Part shown: positions 49,565 to 58,548 of the stretch, in pieces
Numbering within the stretch: the stretch's first letter is position 1
How the letters are laid out: every line of letters begins with the position of its first letter
Source of the DNA: Alectryocaccobium sp964389285
GTDB taxonomy: Bacteria > Bacillota > Clostridia > Lachnospirales > Lachnospiraceae
DNA: 64,000 nucleotides
Assembly: GCA_964389285.1 (NCBI GenBank)
Contig: CAYMCZ010000001.1
Coordinates: 186,001 to 250,000 of the forward strand
Direction: 5' to 3'
Made by a program: the position numbers and the translations under genes
Notes under the pieces: model-generated
Seen by the model: only the letters and a program-made list of their open reading frames with translations
Told to the model about the DNA's origin: nothing
Database searches by the model: none

Positions 49565-50458
49565 TTACTCGCTCCATTCCAGCCGGAAAGTCACCGTAAC
49601 ATCTCCATCCCCGAACACCTCCAGCAGACTCTCTTTCGTCACTCCGGAGATCTTGGCTATGCGTGTGAGGTTCCACGTGTTTTCGTCGTAATAGATCGTG
49701 ATCTGATTCCCTTGATACAGGACCACGTATCCCGGCTGCGTCGTGATCTGCTCGTCATTTGTCGGCAGTTCGAACGGCAGCGGGCCCACTTTTTCGAAAC
49801 TGCCATAGTCATGCATCTCGACGATCAGGCTTCCGGTTTTAAGCTGTTCAATAAACGCCTCCCCCGAAGAGTTGTCCTCCGGTTCAGCGTAGAAAGTCTT
49901 ATTCCCGATCTCGACCACAAGATCCGCCCTCGGCATGATGGCCTCCGCCGGATCGACCGTATTCTGAGGCTCCCGAGCCGCGCCGAATGGCTCCTCTCCG
50001 CTTACGGTCTCACCCTCCCAGTCGATAATGCCGCCAAACTCCCGGACGTCAAAATAACCAAGTGCAGCAAGCTTTTCAGCCGCTTCTTTACTTCGTCTGC
50101 CGCTTCTGCAGTAGACGAGCAATGTCTGATCTTTCTTTGGAAGTTCTGTGATCTCCTCTGTGCCGATATCTTCATTCGGAATATTAATCGCGCCGGGAAT
50201 ATGCGCATCCGCATATTCATCCGGACGCCGGACATCTAAGACCAGATAGTCCGTCTCCTCCTCGATAATGCGGGCAGCCTCTTCCTGTGTTATTTGAATC
50301 CAGCCCGTGTCATTCGAGCCCAATCCATCATCGACAGAATCATTTGCTGAAGATTTATGGTCAGTCTCTGAAAACGTCTGGTTGGTCGGCGAAGCTCCGC
50401 AGGAAATCAACATACAGCTCAATATAAGCACGCCGATCATTTGTAAAAACCGCTTCAT
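49565..50458 (-). CDS. Lipoprotein with rhodanese domain and cyclophilin-like domain
   Basis: A 297-residue exported lipoprotein. The lipobox LSCMLISC places Cys20 at the anchor. Residues about 53-150 form a rhodanese domain with the active-site loop VYCRSGRRS (Cys117), able to carry sulfur. Residues about 180-297 match a cyclophilin-like fold of the type found in Firmicutes surface proteins (GEAFIEQLKTGSLIVEMHDYG, GPLPFELPTNDEQITTQPGYVVLY). The fusion links sulfur transfer to an unknown binding function outside the cell. It is the first gene of the three-gene group with the acetyltransferase and flavodoxin-like genes. Confidence 0.83.
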   Translation of the reverse strand: MKRFLQMIGVLILSCMLISCGASPTNQTFSETDHKSSANDSVDDGLGSNDTGWIQITQEEAARIIEEETDYLVLDVRRPDEYADAHIPGAINIPNEDIGTEEITELPKKDQTLLVYCRSGRRSKEAAEKLAALGYFDVREFGGIIDWEGETVSGEEPFGAAREPQNTVDPAEAIMPRADLVVEIGNKTFYAEPEDNSSGEAFIEQLKTGSLIVEMHDYGSFEKVGPLPFELPTNDEQITTQPGYVVLYQGNQITIYYDENTWNLTRIAKISGVTKESLLEVFGDGDVTVTFRLEWSE

Positions 50459-50682
50459 ACACTTCCTTCTAATGCAAACTCAAAACAGGTACACCCTAAA
50501 CTGTTATCATTCGATTAGTTTCAACATCCCTGTCATCATTCATATTCTTTGAATCCACGCAAAAAATAATACCTTCTTTCCCGTTACCAAACAATCCAAT
50601 TTGCCTCCGCAGTTGTTGAAAAATAATTCATGTCCAAATATAGTCAATTTATCTGAATCCTATCAAAGAGCACTTTTAACAC

Positions 50683-52065
50683 TCAACCCCTTGTCATCAA
50701 TACTACTGTCTCCACATGCACACTCTGCGGGAACATGTCCACACATTTGATTTTAGAGACTTCGTAGCCCGCCTGCAGAAAAGCTTCCAGGTCTCTTGCA
50801 AGGCTTGTGGGTTTGCATGAAATATAAACTATGCGCTGCGCCCTATATCTGATTATTTTTTGAAGCGCTTTCGGGTTTATGCCGTCACGGGGCGGATCCA
50901 GGATCAGAAAATCCGGCTTTTCTTCTATTTCGTCAAGCACCTTAAGGACGTCTCCGGCGATAAATTCGCAGTTTGAAAGCGCGTTTGATTTTGCGTTTTC
51001 AACCGCCGCTATGACCGCCTCTTCCACGATCTCAACCCCGATAACTTTTTTTGCGGCGGGGGAAATAACCTGCGCTATGGTTCCCGTGCCGCTGTAAAGG
51101 TCAAAGACAACGGCGTCTTTTATGTCGCCTATGAATTGTTTTACAACGGTATAGAGCACTTCCGCGCCGGCTGTATTGGTCTGAAAAAATGAAAACGGCG
51201 TAATCTTGAACCTCAGTCCCAATATCTCATCATAAAAATGGTCTTCTCCGCTGAGCACGACCGTCTCGTCACTTTTAACCGCATCCGCGACAGAATCATT
51301 TTTCATGTGAAGGATCCCTTTTATGGAGCCGTTCAGTTTAAGACTTTTAAGTTGTCGGACAAGCTCTATGAAATCATGCGCGGCAGCGCTCGTCGTCACC
51401 AAAGCTATCAGCATCTCTCCTTTTAAAGAGCGTCTTACCAGAAGGTGCCGCAGAAAGCCTTCATGTTTCATTTTATGATAATAAGGAATCCCGTTTTCGG
51501 CAGCATATTCCGATACGGTCTTTACCACCGAATTGAAGTCTTCATCGACCAGAACGCAGTCGTCAGTCTGTAAAATATCAAAAGTGCTCCCTTTTTTGTG
51601 CAGACCGAGCGTAAGCGGCCCGTCTTTGACGGCGTCACCGAAGGTATATTCCATTTTATTTCTGTAACGGAATTCCGACGGGCTTTCGCTTATTCCGCAA
51701 AAAATCTTCTCCGCCTCCTCATGAGAGATTTTCTGAAAACGCTCTATCACGGGAAGCAACAGTTTTCTGACCTGGTCGTATTTTATCCCAAGCTGATCCC
51801 GATAATCGACGCTCTGGTACGCGCACCCTCCGCAAAGCGGGAAATTTTTGCAGAAAGCCTTTCTTTTTTCAAGAGGCGACGGCTTTTCCACCCTTATCAA
51901 AGTCCCCTGATTTCCCGAACTTCGTTTCTTTGTCAGCCTGAAACTGACGACCTGTCCGGGAATCACGTTTTTTACCGTCACTTTTTCTCCCCCGGCAGCA
52001 ACAATCCCTTTGTTCGGAAATTCAACCGTTTCGACCGTTCCCTCGTAAATTTCGCCTTTTTTCAT
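50683..52065 (-). CDS. rlmD: 23S rRNA (uracil-1939-C5)-methyltransferase RlmD-like
   Basis: A 460-residue RNA m5U methyltransferase (RumA/RlmD family; RlmCD-like in Gram-positives). It has an N-terminal TRAM domain (about 1-60), iron-sulfur cysteines 72, 78 and 81 with a further Cys in TDDCVLV, SAM motif VFDLYSGTGTIAQV, the LILDPPRDGINPK motif and the catalytic cysteine in YISCKPTSLARDL. In Firmicutes one enzyme can modify U747 and U1939, so the exact target is uncertain. It lies 146 bp downstream of the converging... rather same-strand small acidic protein gene. Confidence 0.92.
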   Translation of the reverse strand: MKKGEIYEGTVETVEFPNKGIVAAGGEKVTVKNVIPGQVVSFRLTKKRSSGNQGTLIRVEKPSPLEKRKAFCKNFPLCGGCAYQSVDYRDQLGIKYDQVRKLLLPVIERFQKISHEEAEKIFCGISESPSEFRYRNKMEYTFGDAVKDGPLTLGLHKKGSTFDILQTDDCVLVDEDFNSVVKTVSEYAAENGIPYYHKMKHEGFLRHLLVRRSLKGEMLIALVTTSAAAHDFIELVRQLKSLKLNGSIKGILHMKNDSVADAVKSDETVVLSGEDHFYDEILGLRFKITPFSFFQTNTAGAEVLYTVVKQFIGDIKDAVVFDLYSGTGTIAQVISPAAKKVIGVEIVEEAVIAAVENAKSNALSNCEFIAGDVLKVLDEIEEKPDFLILDPPRDGINPKALQKIIRYRAQRIVYISCKPTSLARDLEAFLQAGYEVSKIKCVDMFPQSVHVETVVLMTRG

Positions 52066-52098
52066 ACAAATCCCCTAAAGTCCGTATTTAAAGAAAGA

Positions 52099-52139
52099 CT
52101 GTTGCAATATACAAAAACGAATGTATATTTCAACAGCCC
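52099..52139. repeat. Short MITE-like or terminator inverted repeat
   Basis: CTGTTGCAATATAC (52099-52112) pairs with GTATATTTCAACAG (52123-52136) with one mismatch. On the minus strand its edge GGGGCTGTTG-AATATAC resembles the ends of the larger element at 62131-62299. It follows the small acidic protein gene and may end its transcript. Confidence 0.5.
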
Positions 52140-52163
52140 CTAATGATTTCAAAAAAAACAATA

Positions 52164-52412
52164 TTATTTGTTTTCAAATGCTTCGAAAGCATCTTCCGCA
52201 TCAAATTTGTCTTCATCTTCGAAATGATCGTCAAAATCATCTTCAAGCTCTTCGAGATAATCAGGCGTAACGAATCTGTAAACCGCGTACGCTATACCAG
52301 CTATCGTAGCCACCACGCCTATTATCGCAAAAATTGTAATAAGAAGATTACCGGTCTTTGTCTGTTTGAATTCTTTCAGGTCTTTAAGGTATTTAAAATC
52401 TTCGCGTTTCAT
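52164..52412 (-). CDS. Small single-helix acidic membrane protein
   Basis: An 82-residue protein: basic N-terminal helix (KREDFKYLKDLKEFKQTKTG), one transmembrane segment (about 22-45) and a very acidic tail (DYLEELEDDFDDHFEDEDKF and onward). Similar small proteins with DUF4366/DUF-type names occur in Clostridia, but I cannot name the family. The start is the ATG at 52412 with GGGAGGG 9 bases before; an ATG 6 bases upstream is too close to the site. Confidence 0.6.
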   Translation of the reverse strand: MKREDFKYLKDLKEFKQTKTGNLLITIFAIIGVVATIAGIAYAVYRFVTPDYLEELEDDFDDHFEDEDKFDAEDAFEAFENK

Positions 52413-52656
52413 AAACATAAGCCCTCCCGCTTAAATAATTCTATGTCAGTATATCACGTCTTTTCAAAATATTCCATACTATTTTGTATATATTTCAGAA
52501 TGATTCAAAGAAAATATTCCTGAAATTAATTAAAAAAAGATAGAAAACAGCAAAATTTTCTAAAAATTCAGCGTTATAAACCAGATTTCATTATCATCTT
52601 TTCAGGCAAATTTATCAACTTCACGAGCGAAAAAACCTCCAAAAACCCCGGATTTC

Positions 52657-52685
52657 TTGACCTTTAACATGCTAAATGATAGAAT
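52657..52685 (+). promoter_or_regulatory. Sigma-A promoter of the Mrp/Mbh-type operon
   Basis: TTGACC (52657-52662) and TAGAAT (52680-52685) with a 17-bp spacer, 30 bp before the mrpE start. The upstream stretch (52440-52650) is AT-rich and shows no gene. Confidence 0.72.
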
Positions 52686-52715
52686 GAACTAGAGTTTTTT
52701 CTCTTGGAGGATGAG

Positions 52716-53189
52716 ATGTTTTTACTGCTGTTTTTATTATGGATTATATTACTCTCAAACATTACTCTTGAGATAATTATCTTCGGTGCTGCAATATCGA
52801 CGGCATTATTATTTTTTGCCTGCAAATACATGAACTACAACCTTTCAAAAGAAAAAAAGCTCTGGAAAAGGCTCGGTAAATACCTGCTTTATCTCGGTAT
52901 TCTTATTATAGAAATAATCAAGGCAAACATAGCGGTTGTCGGCATTATTGTCAAAAACAAACCGATCGAACCGGCCTTTTTTGATTTTGAAACCGATCTG
53001 AATTCGACAGGCAGGCAGGTTTTGCTTGCCAATTCCATAACCCTTACCCCCGGAACAATCACAGCCGTGCTTGAGGACGGAAAATTCGTCGTTCACTGCA
53101 TCGACAAAAGCATGGCCGTAGGAATAGCGGATTCCATATTTGTCAGACAATTACGCGAATTGGACGAGGAGAAAAAAGCTCATGATTAA
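52716..53189 (+). CDS. mrpE: Na+/H+ antiporter subunit E (MrpE/MbhA-like)
   Basis: A 157-residue membrane protein of the MrpE family, part of Mrp antiporters and of Mbh-type complexes. Two to three N-terminal helices are followed by a cytoplasmic domain with the family pattern LNSTGRQVLLANSITLTPGTITAVLEDGKFVVHCID. GGAGG ends 5 bases before the ATG at 52716. It is the first gene of a ten-gene operon and overlaps mrpF by 8 bp. Confidence 0.9.
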   Translation: MFLLLFLLWIILLSNITLEIIIFGAAISTALLFFACKYMNYNLSKEKKLWKRLGKYLLYLGILIIEIIKANIAVVGIIVKNKPIEPAFFDFETDLNSTGRQVLLANSITLTPGTITAVLEDGKFVVHCIDKSMAVGIADSIFVRQLRELDEEKKAHD

Positions 53190-53520
53190 CAATGGCGCAG
53201 ATTTTTCTTCTGCCTTAAATACCGTATTTATTATTGTTCTTATCGTGATCGCCGTCCTGCTTGTTTTTTGCCTCATAAGGGGAATAAAAGGTCCGAGGAT
53301 AGCGGACAGGCTGGTCGCCGTGAATATGATGGGAACACTTGTAATAGTAGCTATAGCTGTCCTTGCGCTTATGCTCAGGGAAGGCTTTCTTATGGATATC
53401 GGAATAATATACGCTCTGATATCATTTTTGGCCGTTATAGTACTGACAAGGGTATATCTCGGTCTCTATCTCGAAAAAAAAGACCGCGAAAAGCAAAAGG
53501 AGGATTCGGATGAATTGTAA
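53182..53520 (+). CDS. mrpF: Na+/H+ antiporter subunit F (MrpF/MbhB-like)
   Basis: A 112-residue, three-helix subunit with the MrpF pattern CLIRGIKGPRIADRLVAVNMMGTLVI and the closing ISFLAVIVLTRVYLG. The start at 53182 overlaps the mrpE stop by 8 bp and AGGAG lies before it; the longer reading from 53140 would run through mrpE. It belongs to the small-subunit part of the complex. Confidence 0.9.
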   Translation: MINNGADFSSALNTVFIIVLIVIAVLLVFCLIRGIKGPRIADRLVAVNMMGTLVIVAIAVLALMLREGFLMDIGIIYALISFLAVIVLTRVYLGLYLEKKDREKQKEDSDEL

Positions 53521-53911
53521 TCTGATACAGCTTATCCTCGGAACGGCATTTCTGATTTTGGGGCTTATCGTATTTGTGCTTCAGATCATCGGAGTTTTTA
53601 AATTTAAATATGTTATGAACAGAATGCACGCCGCCGGCATGGGTGACACCCTCGGCATAGGCTTTTGCATGGCAGGGCTTATGATAATAAGCGGCCCTAA
53701 CTTTACGACGCTTAAAATGCTCTGTGTCGTTATATTCCTCTGGTTCACTTCGCCGGTTTCATCCCACCTTATCGCACAGCTTGAAGTGCTGACCGGCGAC
53801 GAACATGAAAAAGATGAAAAGCATTATGAAATGACCAGTCTGTCCCGGATAGAATCCGAACTGCAGGCGACGGAAACGTCGGAAAAAGCCGCCGACGGCA
53901 AGGAGGCATAA
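53510..53911 (+). CDS. mrpG: Na+/H+ antiporter subunit G (MrpG/MbhC-like)
   Basis: A 133-residue, three-helix subunit. The MrpG family stretch FKFKYVMNRMHAAGMGDTLGIGFCMAGLMI and the following LWFTSPVSSHLIAQ are present. The acidic C-terminal tail (about 100-133) is longer than usual. It overlaps mrpF by 11 bp, with GAGG 6 bases before its ATG. Confidence 0.9.
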   Translation: MNCNLIQLILGTAFLILGLIVFVLQIIGVFKFKYVMNRMHAAGMGDTLGIGFCMAGLMIISGPNFTTLKMLCVVIFLWFTSPVSSHLIAQLEVLTGDEHEKDEKHYEMTSLSRIESELQATETSEKAADGKEA

Positions 53912-53912
53912 A

Positions 53913-54197
53913 GTGACTGTTTTTACATGTATACTTTTGGGTTTTCTTCTTTTATGCGCCGTTGCCGTCAGCTTTACAAAAAACATGCTGACAGCAGTGC
54001 TGATATTTATGTCATTTTCGCTTGTCCTCTCTATCATCTGGCTGACCCTCGAATCACCTGATCTCGGCATAACCGAAGCGGCAGTCGGCGCGGGAGTCAC
54101 AAGTTTGCTGTTCTTTCTGACGCTGCGGAGTATCAGAGGAATCATGAAAGAAAAAAACGGAAAGGAAGAACCTGAGGATGATTCACAGGACGTCTGA
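53913..54197 (+). CDS. DUF4040 / MbhD-like subunit (detached MrpA C-terminal module)
   Basis: A 94-residue, three-helix protein. The segment LTLESPDLGITEAAVGAGVTSLLFFLTLR is the hallmark of the MbhD/DUF4040 module, which in classical Mrp antiporters is fused to the C-terminus of MrpA. Here it is a separate gene, as in the Pyrococcus mbh operon. The start is GTG at 53913 with GGAGG 6 bases before. It overlaps the next gene by 20 bp. Confidence 0.85.
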   Translation: MTVFTCILLGFLLLCAVAVSFTKNMLTAVLIFMSFSLVLSIIWLTLESPDLGITEAAVGAGVTSLLFFLTLRSIRGIMKEKNGKEEPEDDSQDV

Positions 54198-55130
54198 AGG
54201 AGAAAAAAATAAGAGCCGTTTCAGGGACTGGCTGGACGCGGTAAAAGATCCGTATGAAGGCAATATGGAAATGCCGCCCGTCTTTATTCACGAAGAAACG
54301 GACGATCAGTTAACGGAACGCCTTAAAGCCAAATCGGAGATCGATCTTCGCATTTTCGACGAAACCGGAAATCAAAAGGTCCGGTCTTTTAAAAAGCTTT
54401 ACATCGCTTTTTCCGTTATTTTCTGCGTCGTGCTTGCCGTTTTATTCGTTGTAACCGTGTCACAGCTTCCGCCCATGGGCGCAACCGACAACCCCACGGT
54501 CAATGAAGTCGTGCAAAGATATCTCGAACAGGGGCTTTCCGAAACCGGAGCCATCAACATAGTCGCCGGAATGATTCTGGATTACCGGGCTTTCGATACG
54601 CTCGGGGAATCTCACGTTCTTTTTACGGCCACTGCGCAGTGCTTATTCTTCTCAGAGAAGACAAAAAAAACAAAAAAGCCGCAAAAGCCGACAGAGCGGA
54701 AGCTTTTGAACCCAAAAACGATCCTATTCTTCAGACCGTTACAAAAGTGCTCTTTCCTGCCATTATGGTTTTCGGAATTTACGTTGTGCTTTGCGGACAG
54801 CTGGGCCCCGGCGGAGGCTTTTCGGGCGGTGCTATATTGGGCGCGGGTCTTATCCTTTATCTGAACGCCTTCGGATTTGAAAAAACCGGAAAATTTTTTA
54901 ACGAGAAAATATATAAGATAACATCGATTTGCGCGCTTTGCTGTTACAGCGTATGTAAATGCTATTCTTTTTACTGCGGAGCCAATCATCTGGACAGCGG
55001 AATACCTCTCGGTACGCCCGGAGCGATACTCAGCGGCGGACTTATCCTTGTTCTGGACATTTGCGTAGGCGTCGTAGTAGCAGGTACCATGTATACCTTC
55101 TATGTGATGTTCCGTAAAGGAGGGTACTGA
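54178..55130 (+). pseudogene. MbhE + MrpB (MnhB) fusion subunit, interrupted by a -1 frameshift
   Basis: Two frames together make one protein of about 317 residues. Frame 1 has a cytoplasmic N-terminus, one helix (about 77-97) and the MbhE pattern NPTVNEVVQRYLEQGLSETGAINIVAGMILDYRAFDTLGESHVLF. Near 54633 the match continues in the -1 frame: CAVLILLRED, then the MrpB pattern VVLCGQLGPGGGFSGGAILGAG and SGIPLGTPGAILSGGLILVL to the stop at 55130. Frame 1 itself runs on with no family similarity. There is no obvious slippery heptamer, so one missing base (mutation or assembly error) is the simplest reading. An internal GTG at 54639 could let the MrpB part be made separately. Confidence 0.8.
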
Positions 55131-55131
55131 T

Positions 55132-55509
55132 ATGGATTTTGCCAATCTGGTGACCAATTATCAGGAAGCGATTGCCATGATTCTTTTTGTCATCGGCTTT
55201 TGTAATCTCCTGCTTCAGAAAAACCTGTTAAAAAAAATAATCGGACTTAATATAATGGATTCCTCCATGTATCTGTTTCTGGCGCTAAAGGGATATATCA
55301 CGGGCAGAAAAGCCCCGGTACTCACAGGCGGCGTACAGAGTATGGAAGCATACATAAATCCGATCCCCGCGGGTCTGGTTCTGACCGGCATCGTTGTTTC
55401 GGTGTCCGTTTCCGCGCTTATGCTGGCGCTTACAGTGCGTCTTTATAAAAAATATCATACCCTTGATCTGGACAAAATTATGATGCGGATAGAAAAGGAG
55501 GAGAAATAA
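55132..55509 (+). CDS. mrpC: Na+/H+ antiporter subunit C (MrpC/MbhG, NuoK-like)
   Basis: A 125-residue, three-helix homologue of NuoK. The patterns IGFCNLLLQKNLLKKIIGLNIMDSSMYLFL and the third-helix DPIPAGLVLTGIVVSVSVSALMLAL-like stretch (here NPIPAGLVLT) are clear. AGGAGGG precedes the ATG and its stop overlaps the next ATG (TAATG). In complex-I relatives this subunit lines the ion path beside the antiporter-like subunits. Confidence 0.9.
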   Translation: MDFANLVTNYQEAIAMILFVIGFCNLLLQKNLLKKIIGLNIMDSSMYLFLALKGYITGRKAPVLTGGVQSMEAYINPIPAGLVLTGIVVSVSVSALMLALTVRLYKKYHTLDLDKIMMRIEKEEK

Positions 55510-57020
55510 TGGCCTTTGTACAAAATTTCCCTCTCTTTTGTATCGTGCTGACCCTGATCGGAGGCCCCGTCTCAATAGCGCTCGGCAGAAAAAAAGCAAA
55601 GACGCTGAATCTCCTTATCTTCGCCGCGGTACTCGCAATGAACCTTTGCCTTCTTGTATATACGGCAGGTACCGGCGAGTCTTATGTGTACTACATGGGA
55701 CATTTCCCGGCGCCCTGGGGAAATGAGATCCGTTTCGGGGTATTGGAAGTCTGCATGGCTGTTTTCCTTGTTCTGATAATGATGCTCGCCACGATGGCGG
55801 GAGCCGTGGACAGGCTCGAAGATATCGAAGGCTCCAAGGAAAATCTGTTTTACTGCATGATGAACCTGCTGCTTTCATCCATACTTGCGCTTATATATAC
55901 AAACGACCTTTTTACGGCCTATGTATTCGTAGAAATAAATACAATTGCCGCCTGCGGTCTGATAATCATAAAAAAAGCCGGGCGCAACACCGCCTCCGGC
56001 ATCAGATACATGGTCATGAGCCTGATGGGTTCTGCCCTGTTTCTTCTGGGAGTTATCTTCACATACTCGATTACCGGACACCTGCTTATGGCAAATATCC
56101 ACGAAAGCATTGTTTCGATTCATGCTTCGGGCCAGTACCCGCTGCCTTTACTAATGGCCATCGGGCTTATGCTGGTAGGCCTTGCGATAAAAAGCGGCCT
56201 TTTCCCTTTTCACGGATGGATTCCGGACGCATACGGATATTCGACCGTATCGTCTCAGGCGGTGCTCTCTTCCGTGGTCTCAAAAGGATATCTGTTTCTT
56301 TTGATAAAGATCGTTGTAAGAGTTATCGGTCTTGACATAATCAACGACACTAAAGCAATCGACATACTTTTTGTACTCGGCATAATATCCATGATCCTCG
56401 GCTCGGTCTATGCCATGAAAGAAAAGGATATTAACAGGATGGTGGCGTATTCCTCCGTTGCCCAGATCGGATACATTTTCATGGGCATCGGAATGGGTAC
56501 CATGGCGGGAATCATCGCCTCCGTCTATCATATCATGGCGCATGCCACTGCCAAATCCCTGCTTTTCGTGACCTCAAGCGGTCTGAAAGAAGCTTCCGGC
56601 GGCAGCACAAAAATAAAAAATCTGATCGGTTCGGCATATCGCAACAGACTGGCCGGAGTCGGTTTTACCGCCGGAGCGCTTTCCATGGTGGGGATCCCCT
56701 CACTCGGAGGCTTTATTTCAAAACTTCTGTTTGCACAGGCCGCCATGGACACAGGCTGTTTTAAAATGATTCCGGCCCTTATTGCGCTGGCCGTCAGTAC
56801 CATACTGAACGCTGCTTATTTCCTAAAGACTTGCGTGCGTATATATACCCCCGCAGACCGGGAAAATATCGAAACCGACAATTATTCCGTCATAAAAGCC
56901 GGTGACAAACCGTCCAAGTCGGCCATGACGATCTGTTTTATAGTTATTAATTTTGCTCTCGGTATCGGCGCCATACCCGTTATGATGCTTCTTGGGAGCG
57001 GTTTATCAGTTTTTGCATAG
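55509..57020 (+). CDS. mrpD: Antiporter-like subunit 1 (MrpD/MbhH, NuoM/N-like)
   Basis: A 503-residue protein with about 14 helices of the proton_antipo family. The residues thought to move ions in complex-I relatives are kept: Glu142 in VFVEI, Lys228 in AIKSGLFPFHGWIPDAYG and Lys259 in VVSKG. It directly follows mrpC as in mrp and mbh operons, so I equate it with MrpD/MbhH. Three further proteins of this type follow in the operon. Confidence 0.9.
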   Translation: MAFVQNFPLFCIVLTLIGGPVSIALGRKKAKTLNLLIFAAVLAMNLCLLVYTAGTGESYVYYMGHFPAPWGNEIRFGVLEVCMAVFLVLIMMLATMAGAVDRLEDIEGSKENLFYCMMNLLLSSILALIYTNDLFTAYVFVEINTIAACGLIIIKKAGRNTASGIRYMVMSLMGSALFLLGVIFTYSITGHLLMANIHESIVSIHASGQYPLPLLMAIGLMLVGLAIKSGLFPFHGWIPDAYGYSTVSSQAVLSSVVSKGYLFLLIKIVVRVIGLDIINDTKAIDILFVLGIISMILGSVYAMKEKDINRMVAYSSVAQIGYIFMGIGMGTMAGIIASVYHIMAHATAKSLLFVTSSGLKEASGGSTKIKNLIGSAYRNRLAGVGFTAGALSMVGIPSLGGFISKLLFAQAAMDTGCFKMIPALIALAVSTILNAAYFLKTCVRIYTPADRENIETDNYSVIKAGDKPSKSAMTICFIVINFALGIGAIPVMMLLGSGLSVFA

Positions 57021-57029
57021 GGAGAGCAA

Positions 57030-58532
57030 ATGAACACGGTTCTGATAATACCGGTCATATTGCCGGCCATAATTGGAATATTTCTGCTTCTGTCTTCGGC
57101 TTCGGACAAATGGAAAGACCGGCCGGAGCCTTGCGGTAATGCACTGAAACGCCTGCACGCAGTCGTTGCCGCGGCAATGATCGCAAGCGCGGCGTTTGCC
57201 ATGCTGGCAGCATGGGGCACAGACAGCCAGCTCATCCTTTTTAATATCACGGAAGATATACCCGTGCTTCTGAAAACGGACGAGCTCGGAAGATTTTACA
57301 CCACTTTTATCACGATAATATGGTCCGTTGTAATGTTCTATTCTTTTGCTTACATGAATAACTGCGGCAAAGAAAAACGCTTCTTCGGTTTTTATCTGAT
57401 AGTTTACGGGGTTATGATAGGTCAGTGTTTCGCCGGAAACCTTGTTACCATGTATCTGTTTTTTGAGATAATGACCCTTTCGTCCATGCCTCTTGTTCTT
57501 CATAACGGAACAAAAGAAGCGACGCTTGCCGCTCTTAAATATCTGTTTTATTCGATGTTCGGAGCTTATCTCGGACTCTTTGCCATTTTCGTACTGTACA
57601 GAAGCTGCGGCGCAGGAGCCTTTGTATCGGGCGGGATACTGAACCCGTCCATGATGGGAGGCGACGCTAAGCTGATTCTGGCAGCCGTCTTCTGCGGTAT
57701 TATAGGCTTCGGCGTAAAGGCCGGTATGTTCCCTCTGCACGCATGGCTTCCGAGCGCGCATCCGGTGGCGCCGTCTCCGGCGTCCGCCGTGCTTTCGGGT
57801 ATCATAGTAAAATGCGGCGTGCTCAGCATAATCCGGCTCATATTCTATGTGGTCGGTCCCGAAAACATAAGAGGCACATGGGTGCAGACCGCATGGATGA
57901 TTCTTGCGCTTATAACCGTATTTATGGGTTCCATGCTGGCGTACAGGGAAAAAGTATTTAAGAAAAGGCTGGCTTACTCGACCGTCAGTCAGGCATCGTA
58001 CATACTTTTCGGGCTTTCGGTTCTTACCGCCACGGCATTTACCGGAGCGCTTTTGCATATAGTATTTCATGCCTTTATAAAATGCGCGCTTTTCCTTACG
58101 GCAGGTATAATCATTTTCATAACCGGGAAGACCAGAACGGACGAATACACCGGAATCGGAAAAGAAATGCCCAAAACCCTCTGGTTTTATACTCTGGCGT
58201 CTCTCGCCCTGATAGGCATTCCTCCCACGTCGGGATTTATAAGCAAATGGTATCTGGCCGAGGGTGCATTGTCGGCGAATATAGGAATCTTTTCTTATCT
58301 CGGCCCGATAATCCTTCTTGTAAGCGCACTGCTTACCGCCGGATATCTGCTGCCGATTACACTGAAAGGCTTTTTCCCCGGAAAAACGCCGGACAATACT
58401 TTTGTTAAAAAAGAAGCAAAGGCCGGAATGCTCGTACCCCTTGGTATTCTTGCCGTTGCGGCAGTGGTTTTAGGCGTTTTCCCGAATCCTCTGACGGATT
58501 TTTTAAACGGAATAGCCAATTTGATAATGTAG
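57030..58532 (+). CDS. Antiporter-like subunit 2 (proton_antipo family)
   Basis: A 500-residue, about 14-helix homologue of NuoM/MrpD. Glu146 in LFFEIMTLSSMPLV, Lys230 in GVKAGMFPLHAWLPSAHPVAPSPASAVLSG and Lys261 in IIVKCG are kept, so it should be active in ion transfer. It lies 9 bp after subunit 1 with GGAGA before its ATG. It has the HAWLPSAHP.APSP motif typical of Mbx/Mrp-type D subunits. Confidence 0.88.
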   Translation: MNTVLIIPVILPAIIGIFLLLSSASDKWKDRPEPCGNALKRLHAVVAAAMIASAAFAMLAAWGTDSQLILFNITEDIPVLLKTDELGRFYTTFITIIWSVVMFYSFAYMNNCGKEKRFFGFYLIVYGVMIGQCFAGNLVTMYLFFEIMTLSSMPLVLHNGTKEATLAALKYLFYSMFGAYLGLFAIFVLYRSCGAGAFVSGGILNPSMMGGDAKLILAAVFCGIIGFGVKAGMFPLHAWLPSAHPVAPSPASAVLSGIIVKCGVLSIIRLIFYVVGPENIRGTWVQTAWMILALITVFMGSMLAYREKVFKKRLAYSTVSQASYILFGLSVLTATAFTGALLHIVFHAFIKCALFLTAGIIIFITGKTRTDEYTGIGKEMPKTLWFYTLASLALIGIPPTSGFISKWYLAEGALSANIGIFSYLGPIILLVSALLTAGYLLPITLKGFFPGKTPDNTFVKKEAKAGMLVPLGILAVAAVVLGVFPNPLTDFLNGIANLIM

Positions 58533-58548
58533 TAGAAAGGAACCGTCA

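Noticed and set aside
57006..58070. A 354-codon open frame on the minus strand
   Set aside because: It mirrors antiporter-like subunit 2, which has clear family motifs; the mirror frame is Arg/Lys/Tyr-rich without any recognisable domain.
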